Source of the DNA: Streptomyces sp. CNQ085
GTDB lineage: Bacteria; Actinomycetota; Actinomycetes; Streptomycetales; Streptomycetaceae
Assembly (NCBI RefSeq): GCF_022614595.1
Contig: NZ_JAJFAU010000034.1
Location: forward strand, 1 to 36,023
DNA: 36,023 nucleotides
Direction: 5' to 3'
Below, one piece after another: positions 17,391 to 24,950 of the stretch (position 1 is the stretch's first letter; every line of letters starts with the position of its first letter). The position numbers and the translations under genes are program-made. Under the pieces are notes generated by a model. That model was not told the origin of the DNA and searched no databases. It was given only the letters and a program-made list of their open reading frames with translations.

Positions 17391-18833
17391 TCACCCCCAC
17401 GTCGGCGCGTCCCCGCCCGGCCGCCCCGGCGGCCGGGCCCAGCCCTCCGGCCCGCCGTCGTAGGCCACCGGGGAGACGGCGTGGCGCAGCGGGCCCAGCG
17501 GACTGTCCGTCTCGCCGAGCCAGTCGGCCGGGTCGTACGGCTCCCGTACCTCGTCCGGCTCCCGCGCTCCCTCCAGCTCGTGCAGCAGCCGGTGCGCGGT
17601 CCGGGCCAGCGCGAGCCGTACGCGTCGCGAACCCCCGCCGTCACGCCGGTCGGTGAGCGAGCGCAGTACGGCGGCGGCCAGCAGATAGCCCGTGCCGTGG
17701 TCCAGGGCCTGCGCGGGCAGCACTCCCGGATCGCCGTCCGGTCCGCCCTCGGCCACGGCGATGCCACTCGCCGCCTGCACCAGACTGTCGAACCCCCGCC
17801 TGCCGCCCCACGGACCGGCGCCGGGCCCGCCCCAGGCACTCAGCTGGGCCACCACCACACCCGGCCGCCGCCCCGCCAGCTCCCCGGCCGACAGTCCGAA
17901 ACGGTCCAGCGCGCCGGGACGGTAGCCGGTCACCACCACATGGGCCTGCCCCAACAACTCCTCGAAGGAGGCGCGGCCGGAGCGGGACGCCAGGTCCAGC
18001 AGCGCCGACCGCTTGCCGAACCCGGTGTCGGCGTGCGCGTCCGCGCTCTCGGGCAGACGCGGCGAGTCGATCCGCAGCACGTCGGCGCCCAGCAGGGCGA
18101 GGGTACGGGTGGCCACGGGACCGGCGATGACCCGGGTGAGGTCCAGCACGCGCAGCCCGGCGCATGGTCCCGAGCCCGGCCTCGGACCGGGGGAGGGCAG
18201 CGGCGGCGGCGTGGGCGCGTCGTCCAGCCGCTCCAGCCCCACCAGCGGGAGCCGGGCCACGGCCGCGCCCTGCGGATGCGCCGACCACTGCCCGGGTGTG
18301 CGTACGGCCACGGCCAGACCGCCCGCCGCGTACACCGCCTCCTCGACCTCCTCGGCGCGGCGCTCCGCCAGCACGTCGGCGACCCGGACGGTCAGCGCCT
18401 CGTCGTCGCCGTCGTCGGGCACACCGAGTGCGTACAGCAACCGGGCCCGGTGGTGCGGGTAGTTGGCGTGGGTACGCAGCCAACCGCCGTCGGTGCGCCA
18501 GAAACGCGACAGCGGCGCGAATGTGGACGGCGTGCGCCCGTCGATCCGCAGATGCCGCTCGCTGACGAACGCGGTGGCCACCGCCCCGTCGTCCACCCCG
18601 ACCCCGGGCACGGCCGTCCCCGAGCCCCCCTTGGCGGAGCGGGCCCCGAACTCGGCCGCCGCCAGCGCGCACACCGCCACGGTCGAACGCGCCAGCTCCC
18701 GTACCGGCAGCCGGGCGGGCAGCACACCGCCGGACCCGTCGGGGGAGGTGCGAGGGGCGAACCGGACACGCCCGCACAGGCCGGGGTCGCCGCCGAGCGC
18801 GGCCCACACCGGGGCCCAGGAGCGTTGATCCAT
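17391..18833 (-). CDS. CaiB/BaiF family (class III) CoA-transferase
   Basis: A 480-residue class III CoA-transferase with two related halves, as in actinobacterial long forms. The second half carries the clear signature GLRVLDLTRVIAGPVATRTLALLGADVLRID, GFGKRSALLDL, VVTGYRPGALDRFGL, QLSAWGGPGAGPWGG and DHGTGYLLAAAVL. Such enzymes move CoA between carboxylic acids through an aspartyl-CoA intermediate. The substrate cannot be told from the sequence. The start at MDQRSWAPVW was chosen over an upstream in-frame one because CACAAT lies six bases before it, a leaderless arrangement. A 12-bp perfect inverted repeat sits 15 bases upstream. Its stop faces the DUF1707 gene 25 bases away. Confidence 0.9.
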   Translation of the reverse strand: MDQRSWAPVWAALGGDPGLCGRVRFAPRTSPDGSGGVLPARLPVRELARSTVAVCALAAAEFGARSAKGGSGTAVPGVGVDDGAVATAFVSERHLRIDGRTPSTFAPLSRFWRTDGGWLRTHANYPHHRARLLYALGVPDDGDDEALTVRVADVLAERRAEEVEEAVYAAGGLAVAVRTPGQWSAHPQGAAVARLPLVGLERLDDAPTPPPLPSPGPRPGSGPCAGLRVLDLTRVIAGPVATRTLALLGADVLRIDSPRLPESADAHADTGFGKRSALLDLASRSGRASFEELLGQAHVVVTGYRPGALDRFGLSAGELAGRRPGVVVAQLSAWGGPGAGPWGGRRGFDSLVQAASGIAVAEGGPDGDPGVLPAQALDHGTGYLLAAAVLRSLTDRRDGGGSRRVRLALARTAHRLLHELEGAREPDEVREPYDPADWLGETDSPLGPLRHAVSPVAYDGGPEGWARPPGRPGGDAPTWG

Positions 18834-18847
18834 GCGCGCATTGTGCC

Positions 18848-18879
18848 CGCGGTCTCCGTCCGTCCGCACGGAGACCGCG
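18848..18879. promoter_or_regulatory. 12-bp perfect inverted repeat before the CoA-transferase gene
   Basis: CGCGGTCTCCGT, an 8-base spacer, then ACGGAGACCGCG. It lies 14-46 bases upstream of the CoA-transferase start, overlapping where the -35 region would be, so a repressor operator is likely. A separate palindrome GTACGCGTAC is at 18921-18930. Confidence 0.6.
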
Positions 18880-18982
18880 TTGTCAGTACCCGCGACCAGC
18901 TTGATCACCTACGCGGATGAGTACGCGTACGGATGTTTGGGAGCCGTGGTCGGACGGCACCCTGAAAGGCATGGAGCGGATC

Positions 18983-19135
18983 ATGGAGAACGTGCACGGA
19001 ACCCCCGAAACGGCCCCTTCCCTGGCCCCGGACCTCGAGCGCGGCCCCGTCCTGGCGCTCACCCTGGCGGGCACGCTCGCCGTGGGCTGGGTGATAGCCA
19101 TGCTCTACGTCATGGTCTCCTGGGTGACGGGCTGA
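18983..19135 (+). CDS. Small single-pass membrane protein
   Basis: A 50-residue protein beginning MENVHGTPETAPS, chosen because GGAG lies six bases before this ATG; in-frame starts at 18917 and 18971 have weaker sites. An acidic/polar head of about 25 residues (LAPDLERGP) is followed by one hydrophobic helix, VLALTLAGTLAVGWVIAMLY, and a short exit. I do not recognise a family. Small proteins of this shape are common in Streptomyces, often as regulators or subunits of membrane complexes, but no function can be assigned. Its stop codon lies in the loop of a strong terminator hairpin. Confidence 0.6.
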   Translation: MENVHGTPETAPSLAPDLERGPVLALTLAGTLAVGWVIAMLYVMVSWVTG

Positions 19136-19148
19136 CCGCCCGTCACCC
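19122..19148. terminator. 11-bp perfect hairpin spanning the small gene's stop codon
   Basis: GGGTGACGGGC, loop TGACC, GCCCGTCACCC. The loop contains the TGA stop of the small membrane protein. It also lies 33 bases past the stop of the convergent reductase gene, so it can end both transcripts. Confidence 0.85.
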
Positions 19149-19180
19149 TTCGGCTCCCGGTTTCCCAGGCTCCGGAACGC

Positions 19181-20371
19181 TCAGCGGCCCTCCGAGGCGG
19201 AGACCACCCGGAAGCCCGTTCCGGCCCGCACCAGCCGGCCGATCAGCGCGTCCCCCATCGCCACTGCCGTGGTGACCTGGCCCGAGGTCTGCGGCAGGTC
19301 GTCCAGCGCCAGACAGAGCGCCGACTCGGCCAGCATCCTCGCCGTCTCGTCGTAGCCCGGATCGCCGCCGGACACCTCCGTCACCACCCGACGGCCGCCG
19401 CCCTCCCCGAAGAAGCGGACCTTGAACCAGCTCTCCGCACGCTTTCGCGGACTCGGCCCGTCCCCCGGCGACAGCCGGGCCGACAGCGCGCGGCGCGCGG
19501 CCGGGAGCTGGGCGGCGGCGAAGAGCGCCCCCGCCCCGACCACGCCGCCCACGGCCACGGGCAGCGTACGGACGGCCGCGTAGTGGCGGTAGCGGAAGTC
19601 GGGACCGTAACGCTCCAGAGCGGCCGCCGACCGGGCCACGACCTGCGGATCGACCGTCGGCAGCGGTACCGCCCACACCCCCGCCTTCCCGCTGCGGCGC
19701 GGCCGGTCCAGCGGCGCGCTGACCCGGCGCCCGGCCGGACGGGACTCCACCCGCCGCCGCTCCCGCGCCGCGGCCCGCATCTGCCGGCCCCGGGAGATCG
19801 CCGTCAGCGCGGAGGCGAACGTCCCTCCGGAGAAGGCCGCCGACGCCCGCACATAGCCGTCGATCCGCAGCGGCACCCCCTCGGGCAGGCGCTCGACGGT
19901 GTACAGCACGCCCAGGTCGTGCGGCACCGAGTCGAAACCGCAGGCGTGCACCAGCCGCGCACCGGTACGGTGGGCCCGGTCGTGGTGGCGCAGATACATC
20001 ATGTCGACGAACTCCGGCTCGCCGGTGAGGTCCGCGTAATCCGTCCCCGCCTCGGCGCACGCGGCCACCAGCGGCTCCCCGTACTCGACGTACGGACCGA
20101 CGGTGGTGGCCACCACGGCGGCGCTCTCGGCCACCGTGCGCAGCGAGCCGGGATCGGTGACGTCGGCGTGCAGCAGCGGCAGTTCGGCGCAGGCCGGGTT
20201 GACCTGAGTCAGCCGCCCGCGCAGCCGCAGCAGCTTGTCGCGGTTGCGCCCGGCCAGCGCCCAGCGGCAGTCGCCGGGGGCGTGGGCGGCCAGGTACTCG
20301 GCCGTCAGCCCGCCGGTGAAACCGGTCGCGCCGAACAGCACCACGTCGTACTCGCGGTCGTTGCGGGGCAC
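19181..20371 (-). CDS. Saccharopine dehydrogenase-like NADP-binding oxidoreductase
   Basis: A 396-residue protein with an N-terminal Rossmann motif, YDVVLFGATGFTGGLTAEYLA, followed by WALAGRNRDKL and VVATTVGPYVEYGEPLVAACAEAGTDYADLTGEPEFV. These are diagnostic of the saccharopine dehydrogenase-like/trans-acting enoyl reductase family, represented in Mycobacterium by Rv2449c and Rv2953. The second half includes the conserved ACGFDSVPHDLG and a hydrophobic Ala/Gly-rich stretch (VAVGGVVGAGALFAAAQL) that may touch the membrane. In mycobacteria one member reduces a double bond in lipid synthesis; the substrate here is unknown. It is a single gene diverging from the MmcQ/YjbR gene and convergent with the small membrane protein. 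Confidence 0.9.
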   Translation of the reverse strand: MPRNDREYDVVLFGATGFTGGLTAEYLAAHAPGDCRWALAGRNRDKLLRLRGRLTQVNPACAELPLLHADVTDPGSLRTVAESAAVVATTVGPYVEYGEPLVAACAEAGTDYADLTGEPEFVDMMYLRHHDRAHRTGARLVHACGFDSVPHDLGVLYTVERLPEGVPLRIDGYVRASAAFSGGTFASALTAISRGRQMRAAARERRRVESRPAGRRVSAPLDRPRRSGKAGVWAVPLPTVDPQVVARSAAALERYGPDFRYRHYAAVRTLPVAVGGVVGAGALFAAAQLPAARRALSARLSPGDGPSPRKRAESWFKVRFFGEGGGRRVVTEVSGGDPGYDETARMLAESALCLALDDLPQTSGQVTTAVAMGDALIGRLVRAGTGFRVVSASEGR

Positions 20372-20434
20372 TCCTGACCTCCTGGGGTGATGAGAGGGAC
20401 GGCTGGGGCAGGATCACCTGTCGGTGTTCGACCC

Positions 20435-20440
20435 TACGCT
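20435..20440 (+). promoter_or_regulatory. -10 element of a probable leaderless gene
   Basis: TACGCT ends six bases before the ATG of the MmcQ/YjbR gene, with no ribosome site between: the same geometry as at 16670. Confidence 0.5.
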
Positions 20441-20446
20441 GGTGCC

Positions 20447-20863
20447 ATGAGCGATCGGACCGGGGGACGCGAAGGGCGCGGCGACGCGCAGGCGGTACGG
20501 GAGCGGGTGCGCGAGTTCGCCCTCCAACTTCCCGGTGCGTACGAGGACTTCCCCTGGGGAGAGTCCGTGGTCAAGGTCAACCGGAAGATCTTCGTCTTCC
20601 TCTTCCTCGGGCACCTCGTCGCGGGGCAGGGCGACTCCCCGCCCACCGTCACCGTCAAACTCACCGACCCCGAGGCCCACGCCCACGCGATGTCCGCCCC
20701 CGGCGCCCTTCTCACCGGCTACGGACTCGGCCGGGCGGGGTGGGTGACCATCCCGCTGGGCGGGCCGGGCACACCGGAAGCGGAGCTGCTGTGCGACTGG
20801 GTCGAGGAGAGCTACCGCACCGTCGCGCCGAGGCGACTGGTGGCGGAGCTCGACGCCGACTGA
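20447..20863 (+). CDS. MmcQ/YjbR family protein
   Basis: A 138-residue protein of the MmcQ/YjbR family (CyaY-like fold). Diagnostic segments are LQLPGAYEDFPWGESVVKVNRKIFVFLFL, TVKLTDPEAHAHAM, TGYGLGRAGWVTIPLG and LCDWVEESYRTVAPRRLVAEL. The family is usually labelled DNA-binding on weak grounds, and I would not rely on that. The first 20 residues (SDRTGGREGRGDAQ) are variable. It stands alone, convergent with the LysE gene; GCGGG-TGCTG-CCCGC at 20950-20964 is a weak hairpin that might end either transcript. Confidence 0.9.
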   Translation: MSDRTGGREGRGDAQAVRERVREFALQLPGAYEDFPWGESVVKVNRKIFVFLFLGHLVAGQGDSPPTVTVKLTDPEAHAHAMSAPGALLTGYGLGRAGWVTIPLGGPGTPEAELLCDWVEESYRTVAPRRLVAELDAD

Positions 20864-20978
20864 CGGCCGTGTCGGCTCGGGTTCGCGGCCCAGTTGGTGA
20901 GCGTGCGGTGTCCGGGCCGGTTCATACCGGGTGTGGACGCGGATCCCGGGCGGGTGCTGCCCGCAAGCCATGCGGCCG

Positions 20979-21590
20979 TCATGTGAGGTGGAGGAGGGAG
21001 TAGACGGCGAAGCCGAAGAAGAGGAAGGCGACGCCTCGGGTGATCCAGGGTGCTGCGCGGGCATAGAGCTTGCGGACGACTTGCAGGCCGACGACCCAGA
21101 CGAGCAGGGCGTCTGCGGTGACGCAGCCCAGGGCGCTGGCAAGGAGGAAGAGGGGGACGGTGGCGGCGGTGAGCAGGTCGATGTTCCCGGCGATGACGGA
21201 CGTGAAGACGGCCAGGGTGACGGGGTAGCTCTTGGGGTTGGTCAAGCCGAACACAGCACCGTGGGCGAGGGGGCGGCGCGCGTAGGCGGAAGCGCCGCCG
21301 TCGGGTGCGGAGGCCGCCATCAGCGCCCGGATGCCGAGGTAGGTCAGGTACAGGGCGCTGGCGATGGTCAGGACGGTGAAGACCACCGGGGACAGGAGTT
21401 GCACCCAGCGCAGGGCCAGCAGGGCGAGCAGGGCCCACATGACGTCGCCGGCCAGGTGCCCGAGGAGGAAGTGGGCGGCCTGTCGGCGCCCGCTGCCGGT
21501 GCCGATGTGCAGCACGGTGAGCACGCCGGGCCCGGGGGTGAGGACCACCAGGGCACAGGAGAAGGCGGTGGCGAGCAGGAGGGTGAACAC
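20979..21590 (-). CDS. LysE/RhtB family amino-acid exporter
   Basis: A 203-residue inner-membrane protein with about six hydrophobic segments. The family signature near the N-terminus is ALVVLTPGPGVLTVL, with GLTNPKSYPVTLAVF in the middle (the usual NPK element). The GTG start lies six bases after GAGGAG. LysE proteins export basic or small amino acids and related compounds. It begins 36 bases after the radical SAM gene on the same strand, so the two are probably co-transcribed. The natural inference is that it exports the enzyme's product, or relieves a precursor amino acid; the sequence does not decide which. Confidence 0.92.
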   Translation of the reverse strand: MFTLLLATAFSCALVVLTPGPGVLTVLHIGTGSGRRQAAHFLLGHLAGDVMWALLALLALRWVQLLSPVVFTVLTIASALYLTYLGIRALMAASAPDGGASAYARRPLAHGAVFGLTNPKSYPVTLAVFTSVIAGNIDLLTAATVPLFLLASALGCVTADALLVWVVGLQVVRKLYARAAPWITRGVAFLFFGFAVYSLLHLT

Positions 21591-21626
21591 ATCGGCTCCT
21601 CGGCGGTCCGGGCCGTCCGGGCGGGG

Positions 21627-23147
21627 TCAGGTGAGCTGGCTGTCAGAGATGCGGGCGGATCCGGAGACGGTGCCGTGCCGGTCGGCGTAGCCGCGAATGG
21701 CGCGGGTTGCCTCGACGAGCTCGTCCCAGCCGACGCGGCTGAAGATCTTGCACCAGTCCATGGAGATCTCGTCGAAGTCGATGATGTCGGTGCGGCCGTA
21801 CTTGTCGGGCATGGCGTCCAGGAGTGTCTCGTCGAGGATCTCGAAGCCCTTGTCCTTCGCCGTGGCCCGTGCGAGGTCGGGGTTCATCATCCAGCGGCCG
21901 GTCAGGGCACCGAAGTCGGGGTAGAGGGGCTGGGCTTCGAGTGCGGCCATCATCTCGTTGTCGATCAGCCACTGGGCGAAGGCGATGGTGTTGTCCAGGC
22001 TTTCGTGGGTCTCGCCCGGGCCTCCGAGGACGAGTGAGCCGTAGATGGGCAGACCGGCTTCCTTGAACAGGGCGCAGGCGCGCTGGTTGTTCTCCAGGCT
22101 GTCGCGCGGTCCTTTCAGCAGCTGGAGCATCCGGGTGTCGCCGGACTCCAGGCCCATGTTGACCCGGTACACACCCAATCGTTGATACAGGTCGACGATG
22201 CGCGGTGTGGTCTCGGCGGCCTGGGTGTAGACGAAGAACTTCGGATCACCGATGTCCTTGGGCCGGGCGTCCACCAGCCGCTCCACCCAGCGCGGGGAGC
22301 TGCTCATGCTGTCGAACGCCTCGTAGAAGATGGTGGCCGCGACCTGTTGCTGGGCGGCCCGGACGTCGTGCCAGAAGACTTCCGGTGAGGAGAAGCGAAG
22401 ACTCAGGTCCGCGATGCCACAGAAATGGCAGGGGTGTTTCACGCGTGCGCAGCCGCGGGCCCGGTTGATGGTCGTGACGCCGGTGACTTCCTCGTCGTCG
22501 TGCAGGCCTCCGTATCGGGCCAGGTAGTTCTGCCGGTAGCGTTCCCAGTTGGCCGCGGGCATCAGTGAACGGTCCGGTATCGGGATGGCGTCCAGGATGT
22601 TGCTGACCAGGGCTCCGCCACCCGGGCTGACGAGTGGAGCGGGAACTTCCGGCAGACGGTTGTGAGCGATGCCCTCACTTGTGCGGTAAAGCAGTTCGGG
22701 TACGGAGGCGAGGGGCCGCTTGCCGTCCAGGGCGTCGATGAAGGCGGACAGAGCGAACTCGCCGACATCCGCGGCGCACACGTAGTCCACGCTCTCGCGG
22801 TGGGCCAGGATCTGCCGGGACATGGCCGCCGCCTGGTCGTTGCCCAGGATGGTCACGGCCCCGGCGTTCTTCCCGGCCTCGGCTAAGCGAAGCGTGTTCA
22901 GATACGAGGTACCCAGGGCACTCAGGCCCAGGACGTCCGGTTCGAAGTCCCGGATGAGCCGCTCGATCTCCGGCATGGGGGTGATCTGACCGTCGAGCGC
23001 GATCACGTCCAGATACGGGTGGTCGCGCAGGAGGACCGTGGCGAGCGAGACCACGCCCAGGGCCGGGAACGTGCCGTCGTTGGCGATCGAGGACACGTCC
23101 CCGTCGGTGCCGGCATTGACGAGGAGGACTTTCCGCACGTGCTTCAC
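21627..23147 (-). CDS. Cobalamin-binding-domain radical SAM enzyme
   Basis: A 506-residue protein starting at GTG (KHVRKVLLVNAG) behind GGAAGGAAG. Residues 1-150 form a B12-binding Rossmann domain of the class lacking the DxHxxG histidine (GTFPALGVVSLATVLL, VIALDGQ, EPDVLGLSALGTSYLNTL, VTILGNDQAA). The radical SAM domain follows. Its cluster cysteines lie in RARGCARVKHPCHFCGIADLSLRF: C233, C240 and C243, that is C-x6-C-x2-C rather than the usual C-x3-C-x2-C. Downstream are VNMGLESGDTRMLQLLKGP and SLVLGGPGETHESLDNTI, typical of this superfamily. Such enzymes methylate or rearrange unactivated carbons. The substrate is not evident. It is paired with a LysE exporter. Confidence 0.9.
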   Translation of the reverse strand: MKHVRKVLLVNAGTDGDVSSIANDGTFPALGVVSLATVLLRDHPYLDVIALDGQITPMPEIERLIRDFEPDVLGLSALGTSYLNTLRLAEAGKNAGAVTILGNDQAAAMSRQILAHRESVDYVCAADVGEFALSAFIDALDGKRPLASVPELLYRTSEGIAHNRLPEVPAPLVSPGGGALVSNILDAIPIPDRSLMPAANWERYRQNYLARYGGLHDDEEVTGVTTINRARGCARVKHPCHFCGIADLSLRFSSPEVFWHDVRAAQQQVAATIFYEAFDSMSSSPRWVERLVDARPKDIGDPKFFVYTQAAETTPRIVDLYQRLGVYRVNMGLESGDTRMLQLLKGPRDSLENNQRACALFKEAGLPIYGSLVLGGPGETHESLDNTIAFAQWLIDNEMMAALEAQPLYPDFGALTGRWMMNPDLARATAKDKGFEILDETLLDAMPDKYGRTDIIDFDEISMDWCKIFSRVGWDELVEATRAIRGYADRHGTVSGSARISDSQLT

Positions 23148-23960
23148 GGTGGCTTCTTCCTTCCGGGGTGCGGGCGGGCGTGGGGCCGTGGCCAGGCCAC
23201 GACCGTTGACCACCCGGCAGCAACGAGGGACAGGACCCGCACGGAGTCCTGGTGGGAGGGGCTCGGGCGGCAGGGGGCCGGGCAACGGTTGGGACGGAAC
23301 GCGACCCGTTCCGGCCGCGGTATGCCGGTGGGTGTGCGTGCGGTCGGCGGCGAGGACCACGGCAGATCTCCCCGGGGCGTCACGATGGACCGGTCGGCCA
23401 CCCGGCTCTCCGGGGAACCGCGCGGCGTACTCACCGCACCCCCGGGCACCGGGGACGCACGCCTCGCCTCCGCGGCTGTCCCCCTCGTGCATCGTCCAAT
23501 CCCTCATCTCCGAGGACAGCGGCGGTTCGGTTCCGGCGACAGCCCGCCCCGTGTCAACGTATTGCCCTTCACGAATCACTTGATTGCAACACGCATGGCC
23601 CGGCGGTGCCATGCCGCACCCCTGTCACACGCCGCCGACGAGTGATAACAGGACATCCGTTCCCTGGCGGCCTTCACCTCCTTGTGGCAGCGGTCCGGTC
23701 GGTACAGGCGCGGTACGCCTCGCGCCCGGCAGGGCGTGGGCCGGCCGGGCCCGCCGAGGCCAGGGACGGCAATCGGTACGGCTGCCTCGAAGGGGCTCGG
23801 GACCTCGGGCCTCGGGCGCCGGTGGTAGCGGCGGCGGGTGCTGCCCGGGTGTCAGGGGCGGGGTGACGGGCCCACCCGCTTCTGGGCGCCGCGCCGCGCC
23901 GGGGTCAAGGTCGGGCGGATGACACGGAAACGTAACGCACGTTCACTTCTCGGCAACCTA
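23148..23960. other. Long intergenic stretch without a recognisable gene
   Basis: About 810 bases separate the radical SAM gene from the sugar-operon promoter. The radical SAM frame stays open upstream to 23612, but that part is Pro/Arg/Gly/Cys-rich without family similarity and has no better start. TTGACA on the minus strand (23552-23557) may be a -35 box, but no -10 fits. GTGGCCAGGCCAC (23188-23200) is a short palindrome. I could not recognise a cobalamin riboswitch or other structured RNA. Confidence 0.45.
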
Positions 23961-23989
23961 TTGACTGGGGACATCCCTGTACCTACGCT
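23961..23989 (+). promoter_or_regulatory. Sigma-70-type promoter of the sugar operon
   Basis: TTGACT (23961-23966), a 17-base spacer, then TACGCT (23984-23989). This is the best -35/-10 pair in the window. Transcription should start near 23996, giving a leader of about 37 bases to the kinase ATG. Confidence 0.8.
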
Positions 23990-23994
23990 CGCGC

Positions 23995-24011
23995 TTGTTC
24001 ATGGTTGTTCA
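23995..24011 (+). promoter_or_regulatory. Direct-repeat operator candidate at the sugar-operon transcription start
   Basis: TTGTTCA occurs at 23995-24001 and again at 24005-24011, ten bases apart and covering the predicted start site. The second copy also forms TTGT-TCACAT-ACAA (24005-24018). Binding here would block transcription; the GntR protein encoded at the end of the operon is the obvious candidate. Confidence 0.5.
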
Positions 24012-24032
24012 CATACAAGGCGTGGTGCGTCG

Positions 24033-24950
24033 ATGAAGATCGCAGTTGTCGGAAGCTATGGGGCCGGCCTCACCATGCGGGTCCCGAAGGCGCCCGTGGC
24101 GGGCGAGACCGTGGCGGGCGGCGTGTTCGACCCCGGCCCCGGCGGCAAGGGGAGCAACCAGGCCGTGGGCGCCGCCCGGCTGGGCGCCGAGGTCTGCCTG
24201 CTGACCGCCGTGGGCGACGACGACTTCGGCCGCGCCGCGCACGAGCTGTGGCGCCGTGAGGGCGTCGGGGCCGGGCACGTGCTGACGGCCCGCGCCCCCA
24301 CGATGGTCGGCTTCATCCTGGTCGAGCCGTCCGGCGAGAACCGCATCGCCATCGCTCCGGGGGCCCTGGACGAACTGGACGCGGTGGCCCTCGAGCCGTT
24401 CCGCGCCGAGATCGCCTCGGCCGATGTCCTCGTCGTCTCGATGGAGATCCCCGAGGAGGCCGTCGTGGCCGCGCTGCGCGCGGGCCACGAGGCCGGCACC
24501 ACCACCCTGCTCAATCCGGCGCCCGCCCGGCCGCTGCCCGAGGACGCCTGGCCGCTCATCGACGTGATCACACCGAACCAGACCGAGGCCCCCGTACTCC
24601 TCGGTCTCGGCGACGAGCACGGGCTCGGGGACGAGGACCTCGTCCGGGCCCTGTGCGAGCGCACCGAAGGCGCGGCCGTCCTCACCCGGGGCGGCGAGGG
24701 CGCGCTGATCGCCCGGGGCTCCGACGTGACGCGGGTGCCGCCGCACCCGGCCGGCGCCGTCGTCGACACCACGGGCGCGGGCGACTCCTTCACCGCCGCG
24801 CTGGCGGTCGCCCTCGCGGAGGGGCGGGACCTGCGGCAGGCGGCGGAGTTCGCCGCCGCGGCGGGTGCCCACACCGTCACCATCGCCGGCGTCATCCCCG
24901 CCCTGCCCACCAGAGACCAGCTGAACGCCCGGATTGGAAACACCCCATGA
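24033..24950 (+). CDS. PfkB-family sugar kinase, ribokinase-like
   Basis: A 305-residue kinase. The glycine-rich sugar/ATP motif FDPGPGGKGSNQAVGAARLG is at about 32-51, and the C-terminal PfkB signature VDTTGAGDSFTAALAVAL contains the catalytic base D251. In the sugar pocket the ribokinase GSINxD motif, whose Asn and Asp hold the ribose hydroxyls, is replaced by GSYGAG (residues 7-12). This suggests a sugar other than ribose. It heads a seven-gene operon with a transporter, a pyranase and a DeoC aldolase, so 5-phosphorylation of 2-deoxyribose or a similar deoxy or modified pentose is the best inference. Its stop overlaps the permease start (ATGA). Confidence 0.93.
   Translation: MKIAVVGSYGAGLTMRVPKAPVAGETVAGGVFDPGPGGKGSNQAVGAARLGAEVCLLTAVGDDDFGRAAHELWRREGVGAGHVLTARAPTMVGFILVEPSGENRIAIAPGALDELDAVALEPFRAEIASADVLVVSMEIPEEAVVAALRAGHEAGTTTLLNPAPARPLPEDAWPLIDVITPNQTEAPVLLGLGDEHGLGDEDLVRALCERTEGAAVLTRGGEGALIARGSDVTRVPPHPAGAVVDTTGAGDSFTAALAVALAEGRDLRQAAEFAAAAGAHTVTIAGVIPALPTRDQLNARIGNTP

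Noticed and set aside
20864-20978. Possible gene remnant on the minus strand (MNRPGHRTLTNWAANP)
   Set aside because: I could not match it to a family, it is short, and it overlaps a weak hairpin; nothing supports a call.
21627-23612. 661-residue version of the radical SAM protein
   Set aside because: The extra 155 N-terminal residues are low-complexity without similarity; the GTG at 23147 has a good ribosome site and the expected family N-terminus.
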